The notes under the pieces were generated by a model that was not told the DNA's origin, searched no databases, and saw only the letters and a list, made by a program, of their open reading frames with translations. 64,000 nt of DNA from contig JAIXMQ010000010.1 in NCBI GenBank assembly GCA_025716855.1, positions 166,501-230,500 of the forward strand. The letters run 5' to 3'. A program made the translations under genes and the position numbers. Source of the stretch: Pilaira anomala. Its lineage: Eukaryota > Mucoromycota > Mucoromycetes > Mucorales > Mucoraceae. Below, piece by piece: positions 33,126 through 46,358 of the stretch (the first letter of the stretch is position 1; each line of letters begins with the position of its first letter).

Positions 33126-35872
33126 TTAAACTGGAGGTGGTATACTATGTGTACGAATAATGGCAGATTGTCCTCTTAAACTATTCTTCATATTTAAATA
33201 ATGAATTGCTTCATTATCAACTAAATGACCTAGTCCAACTAAATCAGCTAATAATCTCCCTGTTGCTGAATCCACAATAAATACATCCGCTCCATTTTGA
33301 AATAAAAATTCTGCCATTGGAAATACACGTTGTCTGGTTTGCTCTTCAACGATGACAACACTACATTCACTACTGGTACTACGACGACTACTACTGGTTG
33401 TACTACGACTACTCGTACTACTATTACTACTACTAATACAACAGTTACAATCACTATGATCATCACTACAACTATCATCATTAAAACTGTCTTGATGTGT
33501 TGTTGTTGCAGTAGGTCTTGTATTTTCTTTTTGATGATGTAATAAAGCAAAATGTAAAGCATATCTAACAATAAAATCCTTTTGAGTAGAGGAAGAAGGT
33601 GTGAATTCCATGGTACGATCTAGGTATTCGTTTCCATCAATATCCAGTATAGGTAATTTGAGTACAGAGTTTGGACGAGTGGGTAATAAAGGAATGACGG
33701 GGGTATGTAGAGGAAAAGGTTGGTTCACATCGGCACCTAATGCGATTGAATAAAGAGCTTGAGGAATGTCGTTCTTGACAATAGCACGATACAAGATATC
33801 CATTGGATCTTTTGTTTCTGTTTTAGAGACAAGTGCACGATCCACGTATTTGATTTGAATGTATTTTAATTTCGTATCTCTTGTATCTGTTGGTGTAGGC
33901 TTTTTGTATTCTTCTAAAGATGTATTTGATTCCCAAACCGTATTTGATTTTGCGTTTCCAATAGATAATAAAAGTTGAATAATGTCAGGTGTAAATGATG
34001 CACTATCTAAGGTAAGTGATCTTACTTTAGATATATGTGTTCCAAGACTTCTATGAATACCTGAGCACTCTATAATATATATATATAAAAAAAAATAGGT
34101 TTTAGGATACCCATGAAATTACATGTAGATTTTTTTTTTCTTTTACCTATGCAGATAAGAATGCCAAGATTAAGTGAACACCAATCTGGATTTTTGGCTG
34201 AGCAATCAGCACAAATGGTATTGGAAAGATCCTTTCTTAATTGTACAAGTAAATCCGAATTTGGATTAGTATTAGTTATAGGCTGTGTTTGTTGTTGCTG
34301 AGATGGATAAGGAGTGGCTGAAGTATTATTTGTGGGAGAACTAATATAGTGTATTTCCTTTCGAGTAGTGTGATGTCTCTTTTTTAATAAATATTTATCT
34401 TTGGCAGCGGCTAAACCACTTAAGGCACCACTTAATGATCTTCCTTGATTTTTCCAGTTGGGTGAAAGACTCGAAGAAGGTGTAGGCGAAGTATTATTTT
34501 CTTTTAAATTAATTGAACTACTCATACCATTTAATAAACTACTGATAGCGTTATTAATAGTAGCTATCCAACTTGAAAGTTCATCATTTGAAGTAGCTTG
34601 ATACATGCGACGAAAGTTGGGAGTAATGACTTCAAAACAAAATCTTCGATCTGAATTACGAGCTTCTCTCACAGTTGCAAATCTTAAATTGATAGGTTCA
34701 ATATGAGTTTCTAAATGTCTTTTCCAGTTACTATATTCATGTAATTGTCCACCACTCAAGACACACCAATATTTATGCCAATTGACAGTAGAAGACATAT
34801 CAAATGAGGAGGAAGTATTACTATGACTTGAGCCTTTGGAGGGTTTTGAGGTTGCAAATAAAAAACCTTCTTTTCTTCTACCACTTGTATTTTTATAATT
34901 TTGATCATGTTGCTCTAAATCACGTATACCTTTAAATTTATTTTCTAATATACCTAATCCAATAACAGGTAATGGTGGTTCCATTGAATTTGCTTCATCT
35001 AATAATATTGTAGGTGATAATTCAGGTAATGTAGTAGGTGAAAGTGGAGAGAAAGATTTACGTTTATTTTCATCTTCTTCTAGAGTATATTTTGATATCA
35101 GTATTTTCCTCTTTTCATCCCTTTCTCTATTGACCATGGATTGTTCACGAGAGGCTTCAGCTATCATACTTGCTAATTCATCTAAACCTTGTTTATGAGG
35201 AGCTAATGTCTTGTGTACATCATGAAAGAAAGCGTATTGTTTTTGATATAAATTTAATAAATGAAGTAAAATTTCTTGTTCCTTTTTTCCACCATGTAAA
35301 TCTCTTAGAAAAGTATAATAGTCAAATCGAACCAGATCAAATTCACGTTTTTTTATCAAGAATTCAGCTTCTGTTCTTTGCTGTTTTTTGTTATTATTTG
35401 GTGTCTTTATACTAAGGTACTTTGATAGATTTGCATAATAATCTTTACTAACATCTTCAAATTGTCTCTTTTTTGTATCCACTGTTTTAATATCCATATC
35501 ATATAATTTCTGAAGTGGATTAATTAATAAACTTTGCATACAAAACAATAACCTTTCTTGTTGTTCATGTACTTTTTCCCAAGTAAAATCAAGATAATGA
35601 CTAAAGAGAGGTTCTGAAAAGGGTGCTTCTTTTAGTGCTTCAATAAATAATTTATCTTGTTCTAATACTTGGGTTTTCGCTTCTAAATTCGCACTGGCTG
35701 ATTTAAGTATACGCTTCAGGTAACTCTTTAAAACAAGGGTTCTACTTTCATATTCTTTGACTGTTGCTCGAAAGAGTGGTCCATCTTCTAAATCAACGTC
35801 TATACGTCCATCGGAACTTTTTGCCATACAACACAGGTCTGAATTATCGTAACCTGACAAGACTTCGGACAT
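33126..35872 (-). CDS. BAR-PH-ArfGAP-ankyrin protein (ACAP/Cnt-like Arf GAP)
   Basis: Two exons, 35872-34147 and 34069-33126, giving 889 residues. A BAR-type helical region covers about residues 25-260 (KEYESRTLVLKSYLKRILK, FDYYTFLRDLHGGKK). A PH domain covers about 330-445 (KEGFLFATS, NWHKYWCVLSGGQLHEYSN, FCFEVITPNFRRMYQA, W in LSSWIATI). The ArfGAP zinc finger CADC-x16-CIEC is completed across the intron and followed by SGIHRSLGTHISKVRSL, which carries the arginine finger. Ankyrin-like repeats follow (IPQALYSIALGADVNQPF, MAEFLFQNGADVFIVD), interrupted by a Ser/Thr-rich low-complexity insert. The protein should stimulate GTP hydrolysis on Arf at curved endosomal or Golgi membranes. Its stop converges on the UBX gene stop 72 bases away. 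Confidence 0.93.
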
Positions 35873-36893
35873 GGCTTTGTTTTTGTTAATGTTGTTAATT
35901 GTTAAAAAAAAAAAAAAAAAAATAGAGTGAAAGAAGAGTGAAAAATAGAGGGAAAAAAAAAATATTTATGTGAAAAAAATAAAAAGCGTCTATTGCCATT
36001 TATGGGAAAAATTCAAATGTTGCCAAAACAAAAAACCTCTTTTTTCATTGTCAGGAGGAAAAAAAAAAAAAAAAAAAAAAATGTATGCCGTTTACATTCA
36101 GGAACAATAAAAAACAAACTGGAAAAAAACCTCTTTAACAAAAGGAGAATATAAGAAAGATTTATACTTGTTATTGTTATGGAATAAATGTACGCACACA
36201 CATACATTCAATTAAAAAACTAAACCGTTCTTTTAGCCTCTCACGCGTTCATGTATTAATAGAGATGAAATGTAAGCTTATATATAAATATAAATATTTC
36301 CTGCATACAGTCAAATCATAAAGTCGCCTTGTGTCATGAACACTAAAACTCAAATCATCACACTCTCTCTTTTGTATATATGTCTAATTAAAAAAGAAGA
36401 CAGTTTACTATCGTAACAAAAAAAAAAAGTGTTCATCTTTGATTTGAAGCAAGTAACTTTTGAAGTCAAAATTGGGACAAAAATTTCAGTTTTGTTTTAA
36501 TGCAAAATAAGATACATGACAGACTGGATCAAATTTTTTTTTTCTGCAAACGTCGGTATACGTATATTAAAAAAAAAAGGGGGGGGGGGCACAAAAAAAG
36601 TAAAACAGTATTTAAACGTATATACACTATTTGTAAGAATGCTTATTCATTAGTATAAATAGAATGATACGACATTTGTAAACCTCTTTGACACTCGTGT
36701 GGAAGCAATTTTAAAAATTATTAAAAACGTGCTATCAACTTTTTAAAAGCTCAGCCTAAACCTCATTTTTTAGTTTTTATAAGTACTGCAACATTTAAAT
36801 CACAGAAGTCGCTCCGCTATAATCTCTAAGCCCTGTTTTTTTTTTCAAAGTTTTGTGTTTTTGTTGTTTTGTTTATATATATAAAAAAAAAGA
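35873..36893. other. divergent promoter region, no gene seen
   Basis: Between the divergent ArfGAP and dehydrogenase starts. Contains poly-A at about 35903-35921 and 36058-36080 and a poly-G run at about 36580-36589. No coding signal. Confidence 0.55.
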
Positions 36894-37776
36894 ATGACAG
36901 TTATTATTATTACAGGCGCTTCAAAGGGTATTGGTAAAGCAGCTACTTTGGAAGCTTTAAAGAAATTTGATTCAAAAGTGGTAGCAGTAGCTCGAAGCAG
37001 CGCTTTATTGAACGAGTTGTACAACCAAGTTGACAAGGAATTAGGTAAAGGAGATTCGTTAGAACTCGTGGTAGGCGATGTTACAGATGAAGCTGTCATT
37101 CAACGTGCTGTAAATACTGCTGTTGACAAGTGGGGACGTTTAGATTCTGTTATCGCAAACGCTGGGTAAAAAGCACTTTAATTTTTTTTTTTTTTTGTAT
37201 CATTTTATATTTACGTCATATTATAGTGTCATTGATCCAATGGATACAATTGCAAATTCACCTGTTGAAGGATGGAAAAGGTAAGGTGATTAAATAAATA
37301 AAATAAAAGACTTATAATAATAAATTTATAGATTGTTTGATGTGAATGTATTCTCTGTACTTACTTTGGTTCAACATGCTTTACCCCATCTTCATAAATC
37401 AGATAAAGGATCCATTATTATTGTTTCTTCTGGAGCAGCATTAAACCCTTATCAAGGATGGGGAGCATACGGGGCATCCAAAGCAACGATTAATCATATT
37501 GCCAGTACGTTAGCAGTAGAAGAAAAGGATATTACAACCATTGCTTTACGCCCTGGAGTAGTTGATACTGAAATGCAAAGCTTAATTCGAGCTGAAGGAG
37601 AAAAGGGGATGGGTAAAGATCATGTTAAATTTATGGACCTTCATCGTCAAGGTAAATTAGTTCAACCTCAATATCCTGGTCATGTATTAGTTGCTTTAGC
37701 CAATAATCCACCAAAAGAACTTTCTGGTAAAATGTTTTCTTTAAATGATACTGAAATGAAACCATTTAGTCTTTAA
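36894..37776 (+). CDS. short-chain dehydrogenase/reductase
   Basis: Three exons, 36894-37165, 37227-37280 and 37332-37776, giving 256 residues. The Rossmann motif TGASKGIG (residues 7-14), NAG, and a catalytic serine in IIIVSSGAA are visible. The YGASKA motif carries the catalytic Tyr and Lys, and LRPGVVDTEM completes a classical SDR. It resembles the yeast IRC24/YIR035C and sepiapterin-reductase-like group of NADPH carbonyl reductases. The substrate cannot be named. The stop converges on CCT4 with 150 bases between. Confidence 0.9.
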
Positions 37777-37926
37777 AAAGATGACTTTTTTCTTTATTTT
37801 TTAAAATATATTATGTATAAAGTTTGATATCAAAAAATATTTTCTTATTTTTTTTTTTTTTTGTAAAATGTGTTTTGGGTGTATACAGGAACAGTGTTGT
37901 TTCATTTTTTGTTTTTTATTGTGGTT

Positions 37927-39324
37927 TTATCTGCTTTGAACTAAATCATCAATCTTCATAATCATCTTTACAGTTTCAGCAGATAATTCAATAGCACTTG
38001 TGGTAACTAATAAAGGTTGAATAACATTTTCATCCAAAATATTTGTAATGGTACCCTTCTTGACATTAATACCAGCAGTCTTTTCACCGAGAGCATGCTT
38101 ATTTCTTAATTCGGTAACGATGGCAATAGGATTCAAACCAGCATTTTCAGCTAAAGTAGTAGGAATCACTTCAAGAGCTTCAGCAAAGGCTTGGAAACAA
38201 TATTGTTCCATACCAGTTAAAGTCTTTGCGTATTCCATCAATTTTTGAGAAATTTCGATTTCAGGAGCACCACCACCAGCAATTAAGAATCTCTTTTTAA
38301 CTAAACAACGAACGACACAAAGAGCATCATGAAGAGAACGATGTGATTCTTCAAGTACAAGAGAATTGGCACCACGACAGATGACAGAAACAGTTTTACC
38401 AGCATGTCTCATACCAGTCACCTTCACAATACGAGCACCATTATCTTCAGTTTCTTCAATCAAATCAGCATAACCAAGTTTATCATCTGTGAAAGATTCA
38501 ACATCAGCAACAGGCTTACAACCTAAAGATTTAGCAATGAATTCGATCTCATCACGTTCAACATCTTTCACGACCATAATCTTGAGTTTAGCCAAGAAAT
38601 GAAGAGCTAAATCATTCACAGCATCACGTAAAATAGATTTTTGAATCAACAAGACATTACAACCAGCCTTTTTAATCTTTTTACACATGTTTAAAAGGTA
38701 TTGACGTTCTTCCTTTAAAATTTTATCCATTTGTCTATAATCATTTACAATAATTTGGTTTTCCATATCAGGTTTAGGAGGAGATAATTGGAATTGAATA
38801 AGACCAATCTTGGCCTTTTCGATACGGTTAGGTCCACCGGCAGTACGAACGACTGTTTGGTTCAAGACGAGACCATCCACTAATTCAGTATCGTCAATTG
38901 TACCACCAACCTTTTTAATGACACGAATATCGTTCAAGTTGACATTGTTTGTGATAGCAGGATCAATCACACGAATGACGGCATCTACTGCAATAGGAGC
39001 CAATAAAGTAGAGTATTGAGATACAATCTTGGAGTTGAGAGAAGTAGATGCAGCTCTCAAGAGAGATTCACGATCGCTCAAGTCAACTGGTGTTGCCATC
39101 TCTTCCAAGTATTCGACGGATTTAGAAGCAGCTCTTTGGAAAGATTCAGCAATCGTGGTAGGATGAATGCCCTTATTCAACATCTTTTCGGCGGCTGATA
39201 ATAATGAACTACATAATACAACTACAGAGGTAGTACCATCACCAGCTTCAACATCTTGAGCAGCAGATAAATCGACGAGCTATAAATTTATAGTGTGAGT
39301 AGGTAGGTTTATAACTTGTTGTAC

Positions 39325-39370
<46 letters not shown>

Positions 39371-39832
39371 ATTTTGGCGGCAGGATGAAGAACAGCCATG
39401 TGCTTAAGAATAGTAGCACCATCATTAGTAATGACAACTTCTCCACTTGATGTTTGAATCTAAAAACAAGAGTGGTACAAAAGGTGAATAACACTTCTTT
39501 TTTAACACGTTTCTTTTTTTTTTTTTTTCTCCACACACACTCTCTCTCTCGCTCTCGCTCTTTCTCGTTCTTATGTTCCTATTCCTAAAATCTTTACCAT
39601 CTTATCCATACCACGAGGACCTAAAGAAGTACGAATAGCATCACCGACAGCTAATTTTTTTTTTTTTTTAAAAAAAGATGATGAGAATCAGAAAAAACGC
39701 GAAAAATAAGATTTGACATGTTTTTCGTTTACCTTTAGCGGCAGTAATGTTTGACATGCGAACCTCCATGGGCTTATCTTTATCTTGGAATTTTCCTCCA
39801 TTGATACCGGTGGATTTAGCTACAGCTGCCAT
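37927..39832 (-). CDS. CCT4: chaperonin TRiC/CCT subunit delta
   Basis: Four exons, 39832-39733, 39650-39598, 39459-39370 and 39279-37927, giving 531 residues. Group II chaperonin motifs are [19 protein letters not shown], and the ATP-binding GDGTTSVV. The segment [19 protein letters not shown] followed by [15 protein letters not shown] is specific to the delta subunit. [15 protein letters not shown] and the C-terminal [10 protein letters not shown] complete the match. The subunit occupies one position in the eight-subunit ring that folds actin and tubulin in the cytosol. The CCT5 gene starts 1.36 kb away on the other strand. An intron holds a 41-base poly-T. Confidence 0.97.
39327..39367 (+). 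repeat. poly-T tract of about 41 in a CCT4 intron
   Basis: An uninterrupted T run (poly-A on the coding strand is absent; this is poly-A read on the minus strand) directly beside the intron donor at 39368-39369. Confidence 0.95.
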
Positions 39833-40386
39833 CTTTTATTTATATATATAAGTTAAAGAAGAAGGAAAAAAAAAAAAAAAAGAAGGGCGGGGTGAGGAGT
39901 TTATTTGAAAATTTTTGATGGAACCATCCAGCAACGTGCAACAAGGTTGTCAAATGTCAAGTCACAATACTTTTTAGACTTTTTTTTTTCTTTGCGTGTC
40001 TTGAAAAAAGAGAAATGTATGATTACTTGTTATGAATTGGCTTGAATTTTGAAGTTGAACACATTTATTGGGTGTAGGAATGGAAAGGAAAGAAGACAAC
40101 TGATCATACGATACATATTTCTCTAACTTGTCAATTGTATGAAACACAAAATGTCTATTTAACTGAAAATGAACGTGTGAACTTTTGTATACATAAACAT
40201 GTATGCTTAAAGAATCAACACATTGTTTGTATATTTTAATATAATATATAGCAGTTTTTTATACGTAAATGTACTCATAGATCAAATAATTCATGCAAAG
40301 CTTTTATTTTTTTCTTGGAGGGGGGGGGAGGTAAAACTTTAAATGATTATGATGTATGTACATACAAAACCAGGCTTTTTATTAGT
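39833..40386. other. CCT4 upstream region, no gene seen
   Basis: About 550 bases between the CCT4 start and the stop of the PH-domain gene on the same strand. It includes a short poly-A, AT-rich sequence and a G9 run near 40320. No coding signal. Confidence 0.55.
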
Positions 40387-40911
40387 TTACTTTTGACTGC
40401 AGCATTTAAGTATAGGTATGATCGCTTGGGTTTTACCCACCATGAGAGAAACAGTCCTTCTTTCAGTCGTATTACCTCTAGCTAAAGTCAAGATACGTGG
40501 CATCCTTCGTTTATCAATATCAGTACTTATATTGATAGAAGACTGTAAATGCTCAAACCAAGAAATAATATCAGGTATACCCGCTACAGGTCTAAGCAAG
40601 TATTGATCTTTTAGAGATGTACAGAGCCTTAATACGTTATCATGCTTTGTATAGTTTTGAGCTATACCACAATTGGCTTTAAACATGGACATAGAGTATA
40701 GCGGATATCGACTGGATCTTTTTTGAAAAACTTGTAATAAAGTACCTCTTAATTTAAAATAAAGTGTATGCCATGATCTATCTTTAAGCTCAATGTAACC
40801 ACCTATCGTGAGTTCTTTCTTGAGACGTACGTATCCTTCTTTATAGACTGTACAGACATAAGAAGGAGGTAAATCATAAGCTGGTAATTCCTCTTGATTG
40901 TTTACAATCAT
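40387..40911 (-). CDS. small PH-domain protein
   Basis: Single exon, 174 residues. After a short N-terminus with LPAYDLPPSYVCTVYKEG, a PH fold covers about residues 24-130: EGYVRLKKE, SWHTLYFKLRGTLLQVF, VLRLCTSLKDQYLLRP, and IISWFEHLQSSI with the conserved helix Trp. The LPxY-CTVYKEGY opening is seen in a group of uncharacterised fungal PH proteins. It may bind phosphoinositides; no partner is known. Its start faces that of CCT5 279 bases away, so the two genes probably share a divergent promoter. Confidence 0.78.
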   Translation of the reverse strand: MIVNNQEELPAYDLPPSYVCTVYKEGYVRLKKELTIGGYIELKDRSWHTLYFKLRGTLLQVFQKRSSRYPLYSMSMFKANCGIAQNYTKHDNVLRLCTSLKDQYLLRPVAGIPDIISWFEHLQSSINISTDIDKRRMPRILTLARGNTTERRTVSLMVGKTQAIIPILKCCSQK

Positions 40912-41190
40912 TCCTTTTGCATTTTAAACAAGTAAACGATAGAAAAAAAAAAGTATAAAGAGAAGGATAGAGAGTGAGAGCGTCTTATATAAAGTACATT
41001 TTGGCATGAAACAAGGAAAATAATGCGGGCATCAAATAAACCTCGAGGTTGAATATAAAAAAAGTTTTTTTTTTTTTTTTTTGACTCGGGAACAGTGAAA
41101 GGCGCGTTTGAATATTTTTTTTTTTTTTTTTTAGAGAGAAAATTCTTTGACTTTCTTCCCCCTTCCTTGTCATCTTTATAAAGTTAAAAA

Positions 41191-43067
41191 ATGGCAGCCA
41201 ACATTGATCCTAATTCCGCAGTTTATGCTACCGATGAATATGGTAGACCTTTTATTATTGTTAGAGAAGGACAACAAAAGTCGAGATTGAGTGGTATTGC
41301 TGCTATTCGTGTAAGTTTTTTTTTTTTTTTTTTGAAATCAAGATGATGATGATGATGATGAGGTTTTTATTCATCCGCACTTTATTTATTTTAGTCTCAT
41401 ATTCTTGCTGCCAAGACTGTATCTAATATTATCAAGACTTCTCTTGGTCCTCGTGGTAAGTTATACGTGTATTTATAGTGTCTGTGTGTATATAATTATT
41501 TATTTTATTTTTGGATTGTGGTATATAGGTCTTGACAAGATTTTAATCTCTCCTGATGGTGACATCACTGTCACTAACGATGGTGCTACCATCCTTGATC
41601 AAATGGCTGTTGAACATCAAATTGCAAAGTTACTTGTTCAATTATCTCAAAGTCAAGATCAAGAAATTGGTGATGGTACTACTGGTGTTGTTGGTAAGTT
41701 TATAGTTAAAAACGCGTATAACCTCTTTTTTTTTTTTTTTTTTTTTTATTTAAAAAAATTTCTTTTCTTTTTATATAGTACTCGCTGGTGCATTATTAGA
41801 ACAATGTGAACAACTTTTAGACCGTGGTATTCATCCTATTCGTATTGCTGATGGTTTTGAACGTGCTTGTACTGTCGCAGTTAAGCATTTAGATGATATT
41901 TCAGATACCATTGAATTCAGTAAAGATAATGTAACCAACTTAAAAAAGACAGCCATGACCAGTCTTGGTAGCAAGATTGTATCCAAGTGTCATGAACAAT
42001 ATGCTGATATTGCTGTCAATGCTGTATTATCTGTTGCCGATTTAGAACGTAAAGATGTTGATTTTGAATTAATCAAGGTAGATGGTAAAGTGGGTGGCTC
42101 TTTAGAAGATACTATTTTGGTCAAAGGTGTCGTGATCGATAAAGATATGTCTCATCCTCAAATGCCTCGTGAAGTGAAAGATGCCAAGATTGCCATCTTA
42201 ACTTGTGCATTTGAACCTCCTAGACCCAAGACCAAACATCATATTGATATCACTTCTGTAGAAGAATATGAAAAGTTAAAGGCCTATGAAAAAGAAAAGT
42301 TCAATTTGATGATTAATCAAGTCAAGGATTCTGGTGCTAATTTAGTTATCTGTCAATGGGGTTTTGATGATGAAGCTAATCATTTATTGTTACAAAATAA
42401 GTTACCTGCCGTTAGATGGGTTGGTGGTCCCGAAATTGAATTAATTGCTATCGCTACAAATGGTCGTATCGTACCTCGTTTCGAAGATTTAAGTCCAGAG
42501 AAATTGGGTAAGGCTGGTATTGTACGTGAATTGACTTTTGGTACAACAAAGGATCGTATGTTGGTTATTGAAGAATGTGCTAATAGTCGTGCAGTCACTA
42601 TCTTTGTTCGTGGTGGTAACAAGATGATTATTGATGAAGCTAAACGTTCTATTCATGATGCTATGTGTGCTGTTCGTAACTTGGTACGTGATAACCGTGT
42701 TGTTTATGGTGGCGGAGCCGCTGAAATCAGTTGTTCTTTAGCTGTTGCCAAGGTAGCTGATGAAATTTCATCTATTGAACAATATGCTATGCGTGCTTTT
42801 GCTGATGCTTTAGATGCTACACCTCTTGCACTTTCCGAAAACTCTGGTCTTTCACCTATCGAAACTTTAGCCAAGGTAAAGGCAGAACAAGTCTTGACTG
42901 GTAACTCTAAATTAGGTGTTGATTGTCTTGGTAAGGGTTCAAATGATATGAAGGATCAACATGTTTATGATCCATTGATCTCAAAGCGTCAACAATACTT
43001 GTTGGCTACTCAATTAGTCAAGATGATCTTGAAGATTGATGATGTGATTACAACTTATGAACAATAG
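41191..43067 (+). CDS. CCT5: chaperonin TRiC/CCT subunit epsilon
   Basis: Four exons, 41191-41310, 41395-41455, 41529-41693 and 41779-43067, giving 544 residues. Motifs are KTSLGPRG split by intron 2, [10 protein letters not shown], and GDGTTGVV. The stretch [19 protein letters not shown] followed by [16 protein letters not shown] identifies the epsilon subunit. [14 protein letters not shown] and MILKIDDVI close the equatorial domain. It acts in the cytosolic chaperonin ring with CCT4, encoded 1.4 kb upstream on the opposite strand. The N-terminus [20 protein letters not shown] is as expected for the family. Confidence 0.97.
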
Positions 43068-43952
43068 GGACTGTATAAATAAAAAAAAAATAAATAAATA
43101 AAAAAGAAGGATAAAGTATTATTATTATTATATGTATATTTATAAGGGGCGTCTCTTTTTTTCTTTTTTCTTTTTAAGAATAATACATTTATTTGTATAT
43201 ATACAATATATATAGGAGATAGTAAAATAAATACCATTTTTTATATGTTTCTTTTTTGCCTATATTGCTGTGTTGAAAAAAGAAATGCTATTTTTTTTTT
43301 GACAGGTTACAGAAAATTGAATTTATAGTATTGTTGTACAAGTGTGTACATCAGTATGAGAAAGAAACCCTCTTTTTTTTTTTTTTATCTATCTTCTTCT
43401 TTTCTCCTACTTACATAGTACATCAAAACCTGTTTAAACAATCACCCCCCCCTTTTTTTTTTGTTACTTTTTGGTTCCAAGGGTCTTCTTATTTACACAT
43501 TTTTATATATAATAAAAGGGAGGCTGTAGAGAAGAACAAGAGGAGATTTTTTTCTTTTTTTAAAGATTAAGTTGAGTGTGTATAACCATACACACACTCT
43601 TCAGGGTTCATAAATAAAAAATTATAGATATATATATAAATCATAAAGAGGAGAGTCCCTGAGTAAAAACATGTTTCTGAATAGATGCGTGTGTTGTAAA
43701 TTTTATATTACTGCCACATTTTTTTTTTTTTTTTATACTACAGTAATGGTATAGTAGGAGATCCACGTTTTGTTATCTAATGATTGCCACATGTATAAAA
43801 TATAAATATATTGAATTGAGGGAGAAATTAAGTAAAATAAGAGGGTTCATTTTAGAACAGAACTTACTCCTCTTTGCCACTCCTTTTTAAGTTTTCGTTA
43901 TAAAATTCAATCGTGTAATTTCTTTTTTGTTTTTATATTTTTCTCTATTTTT

Positions 43953-43990
<38 letters not shown>

Positions 43991-44076
43991 CATATTTCTA
44001 ACGATCAAACCCTTTCCACTCTTTCTTAATACTTTCCACTCTTTTTTTTAAAAAAATAAAATAAACTATAGTAACG
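43068..44076. other. intergenic, homopolymer-rich
   Basis: Contains poly-T tracts at about 43720-43734 and 43955-43987, C8/T9 patches near 43446, and small frames of low-complexity composition only. The leader of the following C2H2 gene occupies the end. Confidence 0.55.
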
Positions 44077-45434
44077 ATGTTTCAAACAATTTACAGATTA
44101 AGGTATAAATTCACACCTATAGAATAAATAAAACAGTAAAGTCTTATATTAATTATATTACATAGATTATTGGTACAGGAAAGTGCTACATATTTTCAAA
44201 TTCCTCTTTGTTCTCTAAAAGAAAAAGAGCCAACGTATAACGAACTTGCACGGAAAATTGAACGTTTGACAGAGGTAGTAAATACAATGATGTTTATATA
44301 TAAAATACGCTAATATATATATATATATATATATAAATATTTATATTACTAGAAAAATATTTTAAACGATTATTATTTGGCCACTATTGATAACGTCTTA
44401 ATAAACGACGATAAAAGCTTACAAGCCATATTGAAATCTTATACATCTGATCAACAACCACTTGAAATTAATCTAAATCGCAAAATAAAAGGTAGTTAAA
44501 ATAGAAGAGAAAATAAACAAATTAATACTAACAAATTTAAACAGAAGAAGTCGAAAAAAAGACATCCATCATTCATTTACCAACAGAAAATGTACCGGCT
44601 ATAAAACCGACAGCACCTGCTATGTTACCTTATGATAATTCAAATCATTCTACTACTAGTAACGTACGCAGACATAGTATGATGGCTCGAGATGATTATA
44701 CGATCGATCATCGTAAAGATTCAGGTATCTCACTCGATGAACCCCTTCATTATCGAAAGAAACAACGAGTCATGTCAGCAGATAGTCAACATTATTATCA
44801 ACAAGCTAGAAAATTACCAGATCCATCTTCTCCATTACCAAGTATTCGAAATAATAGTATCACATCATTACATCCGCTTGATATTAGAAGACCATCTACT
44901 GCACCACCTCCTTCTTCATGTTCACCACCTTCTTCACCATTCCCTCGAACTTTCTCTAAACATTATATCCCACCTACTTTACCTACTATCTCTACAATTA
45001 CTTCACCTAACCATCAACATACTTTGGATTCTCAATTAGCACCTATTCATAATACATCACCTATACTTGTTCATCATCTTTATGGACAATTGGCACCTAC
45101 CACTAATACTAGTACTAGTAGTAGTATGAGCACAACAAATCATTCTATTAATAATAGACGATCTCGATCTGTATCTAGTACAACCACAAATAGTATTTTT
45201 CATTGTGAACATGTGCTTGACCATGGCAAAGTTTGCGGGCAAACGTTTCGCAGGTCTTATGACTTATCTCGACACCAATCCATTCATTTAGAGAATAGAC
45301 CGTTTTGTTATTGCGATAAATGCGGTAAAAAGTTTACTCGCATGGACGCTTTACGTAGACATGAACGTGTTCAAGGTCATTCTTCAAAACATCGTTCCAT
45401 GTCTCTTGTCACTCCACAGAAATCAACTATTTAA
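44077..45434 (+). CDS. C2H2 zinc-finger transcription factor (two C-terminal fingers)
   Basis: Four exons, 44077-44102, 44166-44274, 44353-44491 and 44545-45434, giving 387 residues. The N-terminal 90 residues (MFQTIYRLRLLVQES, NELARKIERLTE, DYYLATIDNVL) are charged and helical. A long Ser/Thr/Pro-rich region follows. Two adjacent fingers lie at the C-terminus: HCEHVLDHGKVCGQTFRRSYDLSRHQSIH, shown here in part as C-x8-C-type, and CDKCGKKFTRMDALRRHERVQGH, a standard C2H2. Finger one has a widened Cys spacing. Such paired fingers with a disordered N-terminus are common in fungal nuclear regulators. I cannot assign targets or an orthologue. Confidence 0.82.
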
Positions 45435-46358
45435 TAATATAAAAAATAAAAAATAAAAAATAAATAAAAATAATAATTCTATATATATACCTGTTTTTTA
45501 TTTTTATTTTTATCTATATAAAACCCTTTTTACAGGGTCTACTTTTATGCACATTAATCAATTGATTAAAATCTAAATCTACCAATCAATTACTCTCTAA
45601 AAAAAATTATATAAAAGAGAGAGACAGAGGCGCAGAAAATATCTTTGACAGGTTGTTACTGCTATAGTTTTAATCACCAGTTGTCATCATAGCTTTCCTT
45701 ATATCATGGCTTAGTTTTAGAATAAGGAGAGAGCGAAAGAAATAAAAATAAATAAAAAAAGGGACCTTCTATTTAGTTTTAGGAATATTTTAATGGTTTT
45801 TAAAACAATAAAGGCCACTAAACCTTTGAGCGCCTCCAGATCATTTTTTTATTAGTTTCTTAAGTTAACTTTTTTTGGTTTAGTCAATAATTAGCTTTTT
45901 TGTGGACAGTGCTTCAGTGGCATATGGAAGCACCTTTTTTTTTAGAAAATAATAAAAGGCTTACTAAATTTCTTTGGGAGTGTAAGTAACAGCTTTTATT
46001 CGTGCCTTTAGTTAAAGTACTAGAATATTTTTTTTTTTTGCTGTTGTTGTTATTATTAAAACAGTACCAAGTAATAAAAGTGTACCATGGGTTTGATTTT
46101 CAACAGGTGAAAAAAGTAGTTTTTGTAGTCATGAGTGTTGGTGTAACTTTAATCCTTAAAGTAATTTACAAAATGGGAAATATGTTTTAAACAGGACAAG
46201 TTAAGAATAGCAAGCCAATGGATTAACGCGAAAGACCAGGTACAAGAATATATATATATTTTTTAGTGTGGCGTTGTCGAAATAATATTATCCGTTTTTT
46301 TTTTTTTTGTTTACTTTTTTTTTTTTTTCTTCTTCTTTTTTAACATTCTTAATTACAA
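45435..46358. other. intergenic stretch upstream of the BUD6-like gene
   Basis: AT-rich with T runs at about 45936-45943 and 46028-46039. A 62-codon plus frame at 46002-46190 lacks any motif. No supported gene. Confidence 0.5.
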
